Source: Coprococcus aceti
GTDB taxonomy: Bacteria; Bacillota; Clostridia; Lachnospirales; Lachnospiraceae
Assembly: GCF_025567285.1 (NCBI RefSeq)
Contig: NZ_JAOQJT010000004.1
Coordinates: 1 to 64,000 of the forward strand
Direction: 5' to 3'
DNA: 64,000 bases
Of the stretch, positions 24,022 through 37,900 are shown piece after piece. Position numbers and translations under genes: made by a program. The notes under the pieces are model-generated. The model ran no database searches and was not told where the DNA came from. It saw only the letters and a program-made list of their open reading frames with translations. Numbering within the stretch: position 1 is the first letter of the stretch; the number at the start of each line of letters is the position of its first letter.

Positions 24022-24984
24022 ATGCAGAACGATGATAGACAGGAAGAATTAGAAAGAAAAATTGCAGAGGCGGTGGCGCTCGCGCAATCCGTTGTCGAGG
24101 ACAATGAGCGGGAAAGTCACGCAGAAAATGGAAATACCGACAGCCCTGAGATAGAGGCAGTGATGACCGAACCGGGAGGAGAGCGTAAGAAGCTCTTATG
24201 GAAGGTGGTCTTGGGGGTATCATCGGTGGTTTTGCTGGTGTGCATCTGCCTGATCGTGAGATATGCGTTTGCACATAACCGGAGCAACCGTGCAAACCGG
24301 GCACTCAGGGAGTATGTGGATTATGGAACAGATGGAGCTACGGAGAGCGATGCCTCGTCCAAGCAGGATGCAGGAATTGATGATGTGATATTCCCGCATG
24401 TGAAGGTGGACTTTGATGAACTTCAGAAAAAGAATCAGGATATATGTGCGTGGATATACATACCTGGAACAGATGTCGATTATGCGGTACTGCAGGGCAG
24501 TGACAACAGCTATTATCTGAGCCATGATGCATATGGGGAGTACAGCCCTGATGGAGCAATCTTCATAGACTCTGCAAATTCCAGAGGATTTTCGGATTTT
24601 GATACGGTCATGTATGGACACAACATGTCCAGTGGAACTATGTTCAAGACTCTGCACAATTATGAGGATGAGGAATTCCTCAGAAACAACAGGAATGTGT
24701 ATGTATACACACCGAACAGTACGCTGTGTTATACGGTGTTTGCTGCATACAGGACAAATGACAGACATATATTCACATACAATGATTTCTCTGACAAAAA
24801 AGGCAGACGGTCGTACATAGATGGAATATTTGACGAGAATTTTGATACTGGGGTTGTGCAAAATGACCAAAAAATAGATGTTGACAGCAGACTGCTGACT
24901 CTTTCTACATGTTGTGGAATGGATGGAAAAAGATGGATCGTGCAGTCGGTACTCACAGGGGAAATAGAAGCGGATGCCAGATAA
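24022..24984 (+). CDS. Class B-type sortase
   Basis: A 320-residue transpeptidase that cleaves sorting signals on secreted proteins and attaches them to the wall. It has a cytosolic acidic N-terminus (1-55), a membrane helix (about 57-82) and the sortase barrel outside. The catalytic triad is visible: H200 in YGHNM, C297 in TLSTC and R304 in KRWIV. The TLSTC-x6-R arrangement and overall size fit class B. ATG 24022 is 7 nt after the LCP stop, with GGAG at the end of that gene. Candidate substrates in the window are the proteins at 25089 (APQTG) and 15429 (VPNTG). Confidence 0.9.
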   Translation: MQNDDRQEELERKIAEAVALAQSVVEDNERESHAENGNTDSPEIEAVMTEPGGERKKLLWKVVLGVSSVVLLVCICLIVRYAFAHNRSNRANRALREYVDYGTDGATESDASSKQDAGIDDVIFPHVKVDFDELQKKNQDICAWIYIPGTDVDYAVLQGSDNSYYLSHDAYGEYSPDGAIFIDSANSRGFSDFDTVMYGHNMSSGTMFKTLHNYEDEEFLRNNRNVYVYTPNSTLCYTVFAAYRTNDRHIFTYNDFSDKKGRRSYIDGIFDENFDTGVVQNDQKIDVDSRLLTLSTCCGMDGKRWIVQSVLTGEIEADAR

Positions 24985-25019
24985 AAAAGGGAGTTTTGCA
25001 CAATTGACGCTCTCTTTTT
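24984..25019 (+). terminator. Terminator after the sortase gene
   Basis: AAAAAGGGAG (24984-24993) pairs with CTCTCTTTTT (25010-25019) with one G-U pair. Its 3' arm and loop contain the -35 and part of the spacer of the next promoter. Confidence 0.65.
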
Positions 25020-25032
25020 ATGATGGTATACT
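25004..25032 (+). promoter_or_regulatory. Promoter TTGACG-17-TATACT nested in the terminator
   Basis: TTGACG (25004-25009), 17 nt and TATACT (25027-25032). The -35 lies in the loop of the terminator hairpin, so termination of the sortase transcript and initiation of the next gene share the same bases. Confidence 0.8.
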
Positions 25033-25088
25033 TTGGAACAAAGTATGATGTCAGGAGAAGGACATCAGGGAGACAAGGAGTGAAGGTT

Positions 25089-25712
25089 ATGACAACAAGA
25101 TTGGGGAAGGCAGCTTCATTTAAGAGAAAAGCGGCAGCCTGGCTTGCAGCGGTGGCGATAACATTAGGCTGCGGAACAACAGCATTTGCGAATAACAGCC
25201 CGGAGAATGATTATGAGACAGATTCGACACACATTCTCATATCCGAGGCGGATACAACTATAGCGGATATTGACAATCTCATGCTTGGAGATGCACCATC
25301 GGAGGTGCTTGGAGATAAATCACTGGATGGATATTCAACTCTTGCAGTGTTCTCAGTTACAGCGGTGAATGATTATGATTATTCTGAGATAGAGACGACA
25401 AAGATCAGAGGAGCGGCCATCACCAGTGATATGACAGTTCAGGTGAGATTTCTTCCGGATGACGGAGACTGGACCAAGATCCCATTCAGCGTAGAGAGCG
25501 GAGTTCTTCTGGCAGAATTCCCATCGGATGGACAGCTTGCAGTGTTTGTCAAGGATGACATAGATATACCGGATGATGATGATCCTCAGACTGCGGGTGT
25601 ATCACAGGCAGGAAAGGCACCACAGACAGGAGACAGACTTCCAATATACATATTTACCGGAATCGTAGCGGCGGCACTTGTGGTTGTATCAGTGAGAAAG
25701 ATAAGAAAATAA
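25089..25712 (+). CDS. Small sortase-anchored surface protein (APQTG)
   Basis: A 207-residue secreted protein with a signal peptide (about residues 1-35, TTAFANN cleavage region), a short extracellular domain without recognised family, and a C-terminal sorting signal: APQTG at 177-181, a hydrophobic helix and the basic tail RKIRK. ATG 25089 has AAGGAG 8 nt upstream. Its promoter is nested in the sortase terminator. Lying between the sortase and the giant repeat protein, it may be a wall-linked partner or anchor for the latter, which has no anchor of its own; this is inference from position. Confidence 0.8.
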   Translation: MTTRLGKAASFKRKAAAWLAAVAITLGCGTTAFANNSPENDYETDSTHILISEADTTIADIDNLMLGDAPSEVLGDKSLDGYSTLAVFSVTAVNDYDYSEIETTKIRGAAITSDMTVQVRFLPDDGDWTKIPFSVESGVLLAEFPSDGQLAVFVKDDIDIPDDDDPQTAGVSQAGKAPQTGDRLPIYIFTGIVAAALVVVSVRKIRK

Positions 25713-25726
25713 TATATAGTGTATAT

Positions 25727-25771
25727 AAAAAAAAGAACTTTTGCATATATATGTGCAAAAGTTCTTTTTTA
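25727..25771 (+). terminator. Terminator before the giant gene
   Basis: AAAAAAGAACTTTTGCA pairs with TGCAAAAGTTCTTTTTT (about 25729-25745 with 25754-25770), a 17-bp stem ending in a T-run. It separates the small surface protein from the giant gene. Confidence 0.92.
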
Positions 25772-25807
25772 TGTTTAGAAAGTCAAGTGATTATTTCATA
25801 AAGCACA

Positions 25808-25846
25808 TTGAATAACATATTGATTTTTGGTAAAATTGTATATAAA
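25808..25846 (+). promoter_or_regulatory. Promoter region of the giant repeat protein gene
   Basis: TTGAAT (25808-25813) with a 17-nt spacer to TAAAAT (25831-25836) is the better candidate; TTGATT (25820-25825) with 15 nt to TATAAA (25841-25846) is an alternative. The leader is about 70-75 nt. Confidence 0.5.
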
Positions 25847-25914
25847 TGGGGGTTCCAGACACTTATACTGGTTATTCCGCAAATGTACATATCAAGAAAG
25901 GCAGGGAGTAATTT

Positions 25915-28900
25915 ATGAGAAGAAGTTATGGCAGACGAATGATCGCATTTCTCATGGCATTCATTATGGCATTGTCCGTATTGTTCCAGAGTGATATTGC
26001 GATCGGAGGGATTGCGCAGGTGCTGGCGGCACAGTCACAGAATGTGGCGACGGCCAGTGATGCGGAGAAGCAGAGTGATGTGGGGGATTCTGTTGCCACG
26101 CTGGCGGCGGATGATGCCATAGATCTGAATGCGGACGGATATTATTGTTATACAACGGTGACATCCGGTAAGACGTATTCGGGAAAACCATGGACGCTCA
26201 CTTCGTCAGAGCTGGTGGTAAAGAAGATTGGAGATACGACCAACGACACGAAGCTGTCGTCAGATTATTATACTGTAGAATACAGTAACAATGTTAATGT
26301 TGGTACGGCAACAGTTACAGTCAGAGGTAATGCAGACATGAACTGCAGCGGTACTCTTACATGTACCTTTACTATAAAGGCAAAGAGTATAACTTCGACT
26401 GCACTTTTCTATATAGATGGAAAAGAGAAAGCGAACCAGCATAAAAATTGCAAAAATAAAATTTACACATATCAGGCTGGTGGTGTATGGCCGCAGATAT
26501 ATGTAAAGACAGCGAATACATCATCAGGATATTTCCTTACAGAAGGAACTGACTATGTTGTCGATTATTATAACAACGACGAGGAGTCAGAGGTAGTGGA
26601 GGATCCTCTTGGGGACGGCCCTAGAGTTGTAGTGTCCGCTGCAAAGAACAGCAATTATAAGATCGGTAGCGACGGAGAGTATTACATATACTACGGAATC
26701 AGCGCTGCAAACCTCAGTGATCAGGAGATATCACTGGAGGGTGATACATTTGTATATACAGGAAAACCTATAAAGCCGGCTGTTAAGATACTGGACAAGA
26801 CCAACAACAAGTATCTGCACAGCATAGACGAGTGGGGTACAAATGACTATGAGTACAAGGTTGAGTATACCAACAATACAGATGTTGGAACAGCGACTGT
26901 CACAATAACAGGAGCACCTACCAGATTCAAGGGAACTGTAACCAAGACTTTCCAGATCGTGGATCAGGGAACTGAGGTATACAGCATAGCAGACGCTGAC
27001 GTTACGGTGGATGACGACCTTGTATATGACGGAACTGCCAAGACTCCAAGTCCGGTGGTTAAGTATAAGGGCACGACACTTGTCGAGGGCAAGGATTATA
27101 AGGTGTCATACTACACCAACAATACAAATGCATCCACATCCACATCTAAGCCATCACTGACTATATCAGGACTTGGTTCATATGTGGGTTCAAAGACGGT
27201 GAACTTCACCATCAAGCCTAGGAGCACGGAAAATCTCTCCGTAACATTTGATGATGCAGTGTTCAACACCGCAAACAACATAACGATACAGGTTTCTCCA
27301 CAGAATATTTCTGTCAAGGATAAGGAACTTGGAACTACACTTAAGTTATCCCAAGATTTCTCATATGACTTCAGTGAGTATTGGAATGCCAAGGATTACA
27401 ATGTAGGAACACATAAGTTTAATATAGTAGGTATTGGAAATTACACTGGAACTGTTCCATGTGAGTTCCAGATTGTTGCAGCGGATATATCCAAAGCTGT
27501 AATAACTGCCGATGACGCCGAGTACACAGGTTCTGAGGTGACCACAACCCTGTCAAAGGTCACATTCAGCAATACGGATCTTGTGGAGGGCGTTGACTAC
27601 GAGATATCAGGTTATGAGAACAACGTGGAGATCGGAAATTCAGCCAGAGTCATGATCAAGGGTCTCGGCAATTTCCAGGGAACATGTGTAGGTACATTTG
27701 CGATAAAGACATCTAAGATCAGCATGAATGATGTGGAATTTTCCACGATATCATCGATGAAATATACCGGAGCACAGTTGAAGCCGGATGTGACATTGAC
27801 ATACGACGGCAAGACACTTGTGGAGGGAACCGATTACTCTGTTGCTTACGGCGAGAATATCGTGCCGGGAACCAACAATGGTAAGGTTACATTTACAGGT
27901 ATGGGAGACTATGCGGGTACTGTGTACAAATCATTTAACATACTTGCAAAGTCATTCTCAGATGCCGATGTAAAGCTGACTGTGAATAAGTCCAGTTATG
28001 AATATACCGGAGAGAACATAAAGCCGGATATAACAATTACATACAACGGAATGACATTGGTTGAGGGAGTTAACTACACCTTCCCGTTCAGCTACAAGGA
28101 GACCGGAACATGGACAGTTATTGCCATGTCAGCATCGGTATATTATTCCGGTTCAAAGTCATTCCAGATCACTATAGTTGCTCCGTCAGGTGATATGGGC
28201 AAACTTACATATGAGGATATACCTGACCAGTATTATAACGGCGGCGAGGTGAAGCCGGAGCTTACCATTAAGAATGGCAGTTATGTTCTGAAGGAGGGAA
28301 CAGACTTCACAGTCACCGACAGAAAGAACAATGACAAGGTAGGAACTTCTACTATTACTATAGAAGGAATGGGCTCATACAGCGGAACTAAGGTTCTTGA
28401 GTTCAACATTTTACCTAAGCCTCTTGAGAACTGCGATGTCAAAGATATATCCGACAGCCAGTACACAGGAGAGGCATTAGAGCCGGCAGTCACCATCAAG
28501 AATGGCAGTGTTGAGCTGGAGCAGGATGTAGACTATACGGTAGAGTACAGCAATAACACGGATGTGACAGATGAGGCCAAGGTCGTAATAAAGGCTGCAA
28601 ATGATAATTATACAGGCGAGATCGTCAAGTATTTCAAGATAACACCTGTTTCAATCATTTCATCTTCAAGCGGAATGGGAATAACCCAGGCCGACCAGTC
28701 ACAGATGTACACAGGTATGGCCATCGAACCGGTGATAAATGTAACTAGATACGTTAATGGTGAAATTATCAAGCTGGAGAGAGACAAGGACTATACTGTT
28801 GAGTATGCGAATAATATAGAGGTAACAGGTTCAGGAGAGAAGGCTTCGATCACTGTAACCGGTATAGGAAATTACACAGGACAGAAGGTTATACGTTTCG

Positions 28901-31900
28901 AGATAGAGAAGAGAGCTGTGTATAACTGTCAGATGGATGCTATAGCGGATCAGTTGTGGACAGGGTCAGCTATAACACCTGAGATCAATATATACAACGG
29001 TGAGATCAAGCTTGTTGAGAATGAGGATTACACAGTAGAGTATGCAGACAACACGGATGCCGGAAAAGCGTCAGTGACCATAACAGGCTGTGGTGATCAT
29101 TACACAGGTCAGATCATCAAATACTTCAATATTACTAAGGAATTTATAGACATAAGCACAAGTGACAAGATCACTTTGACGGGACTTGAGGATCAGTCAT
29201 ACAACTTTGGCATGGCGGTCAGACCAAGCTTTACTCTGAGTTATGACGGCGAGGAGATGACAGCCGGATCAAACGGTGATTATACATATACCTTCAAGGA
29301 CAACTATGAGGTCGGTACCGCAACACTTGTCATAACAGGTGTGGGCAAGTACAAGGGAACAAAGGAATACACGTTCAAGATCGCCAAGTATGACATATCA
29401 GGTGATACACTGATCATATCAGGCGACACATTTGAATATAGCGGTACTGCTATCAAGCCATCACTTGTGGCTGTGAAGGTTGGAACCGTCAACAGAATAA
29501 CATCATTTGATGATTTCAATGTCACATACGGTGAGAATACAAATGTTGGAAATGGAAGTGTGACCATCACTCCAAAGGCGGACAGCAGCTATACAGGAGA
29601 GCTCACACAGAAATTTGTAATATACAAGAAGAGTATTACAGGTGCAACAGTTTCAGCTTCAAGTGTGACATACACAGGTAAGGCACAGACTCCTGCGGTG
29701 ACAGTTACATGCAAGGACGGAATGGCAGTGCCTTCAGGAAGTTATAGCGTTGAGTATGCCAACAATATCAATGTTGGTACAGCTAAGATCACGGTAACAG
29801 CTCTGGAGAATGGCAATTTCGATGGAACCGCTACAGGAAGCTTCGAGATAAAGGCTATAGATATTGCCGGAGCCGATGTGGCTGATATAGCTGACCAGAC
29901 ATACACAGGCTCAGCGATAACACCGGATATAACAGTCAGCTACGATGGCACCGAGCTTGTTGAGGGTGAGGACTATGTTGTATCTTCATATGATAATAAT
30001 GAGAATGTCAGCACGGCTTCAGCTAAGGCGTCGATAACCATAACTGGTAAGGGCGTATACAGCGGAACAAAGAAGATCGAGTTCAATATTGTTCCTGCAT
30101 CAGTCAGCAAGGCAGTTGTAACAGGCGTTGAGGACAGTGTGGTATACACTGGCGCAGATATAACATTTGCAGGACTGGCAGTTACAGTGTCGGGCAGAAA
30201 GCTCACTGCTGCTGACTACACAGTGAAATATACAAATAACAGAAATGCTTCCACAACTGACAGCAAGGCAGAGATACTTATCACAGGTAAGGGCAATTAC
30301 ACCGGTGAGAAGATAGTTCAGTTCGTGATCGAGCAGAAGGATATAGCAGATTGCACAGTTCAGCCGATCAGCGCACAGATCTATACAGGAAAGGCTGTTG
30401 AGCCTGAAGTGACTGTCACTGACGGTGCAAACACTCTTGTAAAGGGAACGGATTATACCGTTGCATACAGCAACAATATCAATGTCACAACAACCGAGTC
30501 AAAGGCTGTTGCTGATATAAGTGGAACAGGCAACTATAAGGGATCTGTGAAGGCAACATTTGATATTGCCAAGAAGATCGTCAAGATAACAGATGCGGAT
30601 GTTGCTGATATAGCAGATCAGACATACCACATGGGAGATAAGATAGAGCCGGCTGCAACAGTCACAGTGGATGGCGTGAAGCTTGACGCTGACTGCTATA
30701 CGGTAACTTATACAAACAATGTGAATGTCGGAACTGCGACAATGACAGTTACAGGTATCGCCGTACAGGGATATTCAGGAACTGTCGAGAAGACATTCAA
30801 GATACTTCCATTGTCTATTGCAAAGGCAGTGGCATCTAAGACTTATTCAGCGGTGTACACACCGGCTGGAAGGACATTTACAGTGGAGAGCTTTGACATC
30901 ACAGTTGATGGCAAGAAGTACACTGTGACGGACATGTCAGATTTCACTGTAACACAGAAGAACCTGATAAATGTTGGAACAGGAACAATAACAGTTACTG
31001 CAAAGGCTGACTGTAACTTTACAGGAAGCTTTGATATCGCAGTGACAATAACTGCAGCGAAGATAGAGGAGAGCTGGGCAAGCCTTGAGCAGACAGAGTT
31101 CAGCTATACCGGATCTGAGATAACTCCTGAGCCGGTTGTCAGAAGTGGAAATGTCATTCTCAAGAAGGATGTCGACTATACACTCAGCTACGACAGCAAT
31201 GTGGAGTGTTCCGATAAGGCAAGCGTGATGGTGACAGGTACAGGTAACTATACAGGAGAGGTAAAGCTTCTCTTTACTATCGGTGCGAAGTCGCTCACGG
31301 GAGCAAAGGTAAGTGCTCAGGCACAGAGCTATACAGGTAAGCCGCTCACCACGAAGATCTCAGTTGTACTTGGAGACGAGAAACTTGTGGAGGGCCAGGA
31401 TTATACAGTAGAGTATGTAGAAGGCGAAGTTACAAATGCAGGAACCGGTAAATTCAAGATCAAAGGTAAGGGCAACTATACCGGAGAGCTTGACGGCACA
31501 TTTGTCATAAATGTGAGAAGTATAAATGCTGAGGGCATTACGGTTGCAGGTGTGGCAGATAAGACATACACCGGATTTGAGATAACACAGGATATAACAG
31601 TTAAGGATGGAGATGCGGTTCTCACAGAGGGAACAGATTACACTGTCGACTATGAGAATAACGTCAATGCATCGACCACAGATTCAAAGGCTGCAGTTAT
31701 AGTCAGAGGTAAGGGTAACTATGACAGCAGTACAACAAGACGTGTAGAATTTACAATTGGACAGAAGGATATAACAGATGCAGAGATGGACGGCGTGGAG
31801 AGTTCAGTCGTATACACAGGAAAGGCTATTACATTTGATCAGGCTGTGCTCACTGTGGACGGTGTTAAGCTTGTAAATGGTGTGGACTACGAGACTGAAT

Positions 31901-34900
31901 ATGTCAACAATCTGAATGTATCTACTGCCAGCAGCAAGGCGAATATCATCTTCAGTGCAAAGGGTAATTATACAGGAAAAGCAAGCTGGACATTCACTAT
32001 CACAGCAAAGAGCATAGAGGATTGTACAGTCAGCGATATTCCGGGACAGACCCACACAGGAAAGGCACTTACACCTGACATAACAGTCAAGGATGGCAGC
32101 AGAACTCTTGTGAAGGGCACGGATTATGATGTCGTATACAGCGACAATATTGAGGTGTCAACAGCAGACAAGCCGGCAAAGGCGGTTGTCACAGGAAAGG
32201 GCAACTACACCGGATCTGTACAGAAGACATTTATGATAGCAGAGAGAGTTATAGATATAACACCTGCGGTCATCTCTATAACAGACAAGGGACCATTTGT
32301 ATATAACTATGGCAAGCAGATCACACCGGCTATATCAGTTACACTGGATGGAGAGGTGCTTCCAGAGGATGCGTATACAGTAAGCTATCAGAGCAATGTG
32401 AATGCCGGAAAGGCATACATAATCGTGACAGGAGCCGGAGAGTATCATGGAGTCATAGATACATCATTTACTATCGAACAGCTCGATGTGACAGGAGGAG
32501 TCCTTGAGCTTGAGAAGGATGCTTACGGATATACCGGAAGCGAGATCAAGCCTGTAGTGACAGGAATCACTCTGGCTGGCGGCAGCATAGAGCCTGGCAC
32601 AGATTTTGACGTGACATACAGCAACAATATAAATGTAGGCAGTGGAGAGATAGCTCTCACAGCCAGAAGCAGTTCAAACTATAAGGGAACAGTTACAGGC
32701 AAGTTTGCGATCACTGCGGCAGACATCACAGATGCCCAGCTCACGGTTGCCGATCAGACATACACAGGTGCTGCACTCAAGCCGGCAGTGACAGTATATC
32801 TGGGACAGACAAAGCTTATAGAGGGAACAGATTACACAGTGGGATATGCTGACAATACCGATGCCGGAACAGCAACGGTTACTGTAAAGGGTATGGGCAA
32901 CTATGCCGGAACAGTTAAGACGACCTTCAAGATCGCAGCAAGATCCATAAGTGCAGCAAAGATAACTGTTGCAGATCAGGTGTATACTGGAGCTCCGCTT
33001 ACACCGGAGATAACAGTTACATTAGGTGGAAAGCAGATCACAGACACCGAGTATGATGTTGACTATAGTGGAAATACCGATAAGGGTACAGCCACAGTGA
33101 CGATAACAGGTAAGCACAATTACACAGGAACAGCATCAGAGACATTCACCATATCCGCAATGGATATAAGCAAGTGCGTGGTCTCACCTATAGCGTCTGT
33201 TGTATACGACGGAACAGCCCACAGTCCAAAGGTTACAGTCAAGAACGGAGAGATAGTTCTGACAGAGGGCAGTGATTATGACGTCACATACAGCGACAAT
33301 GTAAGTGTTACAACAGACTCAAGAAAGGCAAAGGCAACTATCACAGGCCGTGGAAATTATACAGGTCAGTGTGTGGCTGAGTTTGAGATAACAAAGGCAG
33401 ACTTTGCAGATGCAGTCATAACAGGAATACCTGAGAGTGTAGAGTATACCGGTGAGAGCATAGTCCTCACAGGATATGAGCTCACACTTGGAGATACAAA
33501 ACTTGTAGAGAATCAGGATTACGTTGTTGAGTACACTGATAATAAGGAGATCGGAACAGCGACTGTCAGATTCATCGGAGCAGGCAATTACAGCGGTGAG
33601 AAGACTGCAGCCTTCAAGATAACAAAGGCAGATATAGCAAACTGCGAAATCAGCCCGATCCAGGGACAGACATGGACAGGTAAGGCCATAGAGCCGGTGC
33701 TCACCATAAAGAATGGCAGCGTCACCCTGAAGGCTGGAACAGACTATGAAGTTACATACAGCAACAATATAGACGAGACGGATGAGGCGAAGGCAGAGAT
33801 CACCGGTATTGGCAACTATACAGGAACTGCTGTAGTCTACTTCTCGATAACAAGAAGCGTTGTGGATATAAACGGCGCTACAGTGTCGGCTATACCGGCG
33901 CAGACATATGCATTTGGCAAGGCTGTAACTCCTTCAGTCACTGTTATGTATAACGGAATTACACTGAAAGAGAATACAGATTACACCTTAACATATGAGA
34001 ACAATATAAATGCTGGAACAGCATATGTGATCATAACCGGAACAAAGTATTACTCCAAGACAAAGAGAGTAAGCTTCGCCATCAACCCTGCGGACATATC
34101 AGCAGGCCGTGTGGTTATAGATCAGGAAAGCTTTGTGTACACAGGAAAGAGCCAGAAGCCTGAGGTTACAGGCATAGAGTTTGGAGATGTGATGATAACT
34201 GATATGGACAGCTTTGACATAAGCTTTGGCAGCAATGTCAATGTAGGAACAGCGTCCATCAGCGTATCAGCAAAGAGCAACACCAACTACAAGGGCAGCG
34301 TGACAGGTGAGTTTGCCATAACAGAGGCAGATCTGTCAGGCGCAGCAGTTGAGGTAGACGATGCGGTATATCAGGGAACACCTCTTACCCCGGCTGTCAG
34401 GGTAACACTTGGTACAGTGGTTCTGACAGAGGGCAGGGATTACACTCTGAGCTACAGCAGTAACACAAACGTAGGCAAGGGTACTGTAAAGATTACAGGA
34501 AGTGGCAATTATAAGGGAACCGTCAGTGCAGAGTTTGCTATAACAGAGAGAACGATCACTGATGCCGATGTGGAAGTCGCAGATCAGATCTACACAGGTA
34601 AGGAGCTCACTCCTGATGTGGAAGTAACACTTGGAGACAAGCTTCTGACAAATGGTGTGGATTACACAGTTACCTATGAGAAGAATGTCAATGTCGGCAC
34701 GGCAAACGTTGTAGTAAAGGGAACCGGCAATTATAAAGACACTATCACAAAGACCTTTAGAATAGCTGCAGCAGACATTTCAAGTGCAGTTGCGTATAAG
34801 ATCAGTGATCAGACATATACCGGAAATCCTATCACCCCGGCAGTGACAGTAAGCATGGCTGATGGAACAACACTGAAAGCCGGTGTTGACTATGAGGCTG

Positions 34901-37900
34901 AATACACAGGAAACACAGATGTTACGACAAAGGATGCACCTGCACAGGTGGTTATCACAGGAAAGGGCAACTATGTAGGAACCCTCAGAACAACATTTGC
35001 GATAGTACCTAAGTCACTTACAGGAGTCGCCATCAGCGGATACAGTGAGTCTGTGGCTTACACAGGTGCTGATGTGACATTTGCAGATATTATAGTTGCC
35101 GATGGAAGCGAGATCCTCACAGAGGGAATTGATTACAGGATCACATACACAGGCAACAAGGCAGTCACAACAGAGGATGGTACATACTTTACAGTAACAG
35201 GTACAGGCAATTACACCGGAAGCAAGGATGTACACTTTGTGATTACGGAAAAGGATCTCAGGGAATGTGATGTCGAGGAGATTGAAAGCCAGGTATACAC
35301 AGGAAAGGCCATAGAGCCGGAAGTAACGATAAGAAATGGTAATGTTCTTCTTGTGAGCGACGTTGACTATGATGTCACATATGAGTCGAATATAAATGAG
35401 ACTACAGAGACAACAAAGGCTAAGGCTATAATCACAGGAAAGGGCAACTACACAGGAAAGGTAACGAAGGAATTCGTTATAGGAAGAGTATTTACAGATA
35501 TATCAAAGGCTGAGATAGAGGCTATTCCGGATCAGACATATACATTCGGACAGGCCATAACCCCTGAAGTCAAGGTAAGCTTTGGAGGAAAGGCACTCAC
35601 ACTTAACACCGACTATACAGTGACTTATACCGATAATATTGATGCGGGAACTGCAACTGTAAAGATCATAGGTACAGGTGATTACAACAAGTCAGTTACA
35701 AAGACATTTGTCATAAAGCCGGCAGATATATCAAAGGCGTCAGTAGTTCTCAGGGGAACATCATTCACCTACACAGGTGAGGCGATTACACCTGCAGTGA
35801 CAAGACTTGGCGTTCCTAATGGTGGTGTGACTGAGAGTATCACAGATCTCTCTTCATTCGCTGTGGAATACAGTGACAATACAGATGCCGGAACGGCAAA
35901 GGTTACTGTAAGTGCAGGAAAGGATACGAACTACACCGGAACTGCATCAACTACATTTACTATCACAAGAAAGAGCATAAGCGGTGCGGTCGTGAGCGTG
36001 GCAGATGCTGAGTACACCGGATCAGAGGTTATACCGGATGTAAAGGTAACTCTGGGAGATAAGGTGCTGACAGCCGGCGTGGATTACACGGTATCGGCTG
36101 AAAACAATGTAGAGGCAGGAGAGGACGCTCTGTTAAAGATCACCGGATGCGGTAATTATGAGGGCGTACTGAGCCAGACATTTGAGATCAGTGCAAAGAG
36201 CATAGACGGCGGAAAGTGCAGCATACCGGCTCAGGTATATATAGGATCTGCGCTGACACCTGATGTAGTTCTTGAGGTTGGAGGCAAGACTCTGACCAAG
36301 GGTGAGGACTACACAGTTACATACGCAGACAACATAGATGTCACAACGGCTGAGAAGAAGGCATCAGCGATCATCAAGGCCATGGGCAACTACACAGGAA
36401 AGCTCACAGTTTACTTTGACATCACGGCAAAGACTCTTACAGCAGCCGATGTTGACAGCATTGATGCTCAGGAATACACCGGCGAGGCGATAGAGCCAGT
36501 GGTGGTCGTAAGAAACGGAGACACAGTTCTTGTTGCGGGAAGAGATTACGATGTAACATACAGCAACAATACAGACAAGACTACAGAGGCGAGAGCAGTA
36601 GTCAAAGGTAAGGGTAACTATCAGGGAACCGTTACAAAGCTGTTTGAGATATGCGGAGCAAGCATAGCACCGGCGGTTGTGACAGGAATACCTGAGAGCG
36701 CAGAATATACAGGTGACAGCATAACCTTTAAGGACATAACAGTTGTGATGAATGGAAAGACACTTGTATATGGAACAGATTACACAGTAAGTTATGAGAA
36801 CAATGTCAATGCAACCACTGAGGACAGCATGGCATACGTTATCATAAAGGGTAACGACAACTACGGTGGACAGATAAGAACAGCCTTCAGCATAACCCCA
36901 AGAAGTCTTGAGAAGTGCAAGGTCGATGCCATCGGAGGACAGACATATACAGGCAGGGAGATCACCCCTGAGGTTACAGTAAGAGATGGATCAAAGGTAC
37001 TCGAAAATGGAAGAGACTACACGGTATCTTACAGTGACAATATCGAGGTGGGCAAGAATGCCAAGGCAGTTATAGAAGGTAAGGGCAACTACACCGGACA
37101 GCTTACAGCAGAGTTCACCATCGCAAAGGAAGTGCTCGACATTTCAAATGCGGTGATAAGTGATATCGCAGATCAGTATTACAACTTCGGTGAGGAGCTC
37201 ACACCTGCACTCAGTGTAAATCTTGGAGGAAGAAAGCTTACAGAGAATGTTGATTACAGCGTAACCTACACTGATAACATTGAGGCCGGTACGGCTACAG
37301 CTACAGTGAAGGGAATCGACCAGAATAAGGGCGAGGTAAGTAAGACATTCAAGATCCTTCCTATAGATATAACAACTGCAGAGATCGCACTTGTGAAGGA
37401 TTCATATGGTTTCACAGGAGATGCGGTAACAGCAGATGTAGAATCGATAACAGTCACAAGAAATGGAGTTAAGAAGGTACTCACAGATCTCGCAGGATTT
37501 GAGATCACATGTACAGACAATGTAAATGTCGGTACGGCTACAGTTAAGATCGCCGCAGGCGAAGGCCAGAGCTATACAGGAAGCACAAGCACATCCTTCA
37601 GGATCGTTGCAGCTTCAATAGAGCAGGCAGAGGTCAGCGTTGACAGTGCAGTATATACGGGAAGCGCGATCACTCCTGTATGCAGAGTAGTTCTTGGAGG
37701 AAAGACTCTTGCAGAGGGCGTTGACTACAAGGTAACAGTTTCAGGCAATGTGAATGTTACTGACAATGCACTGGTTACTATAGAGGGAACCGGAAATTAC
37801 ACCGGAAAGCTCTCACAGAAGTTCAGCATAACTCCTAAGAGGATATCACAGGCTGAGGTAAAGGCCGATGATGCTGAATACACAGGAAGCGCAGTTACGA

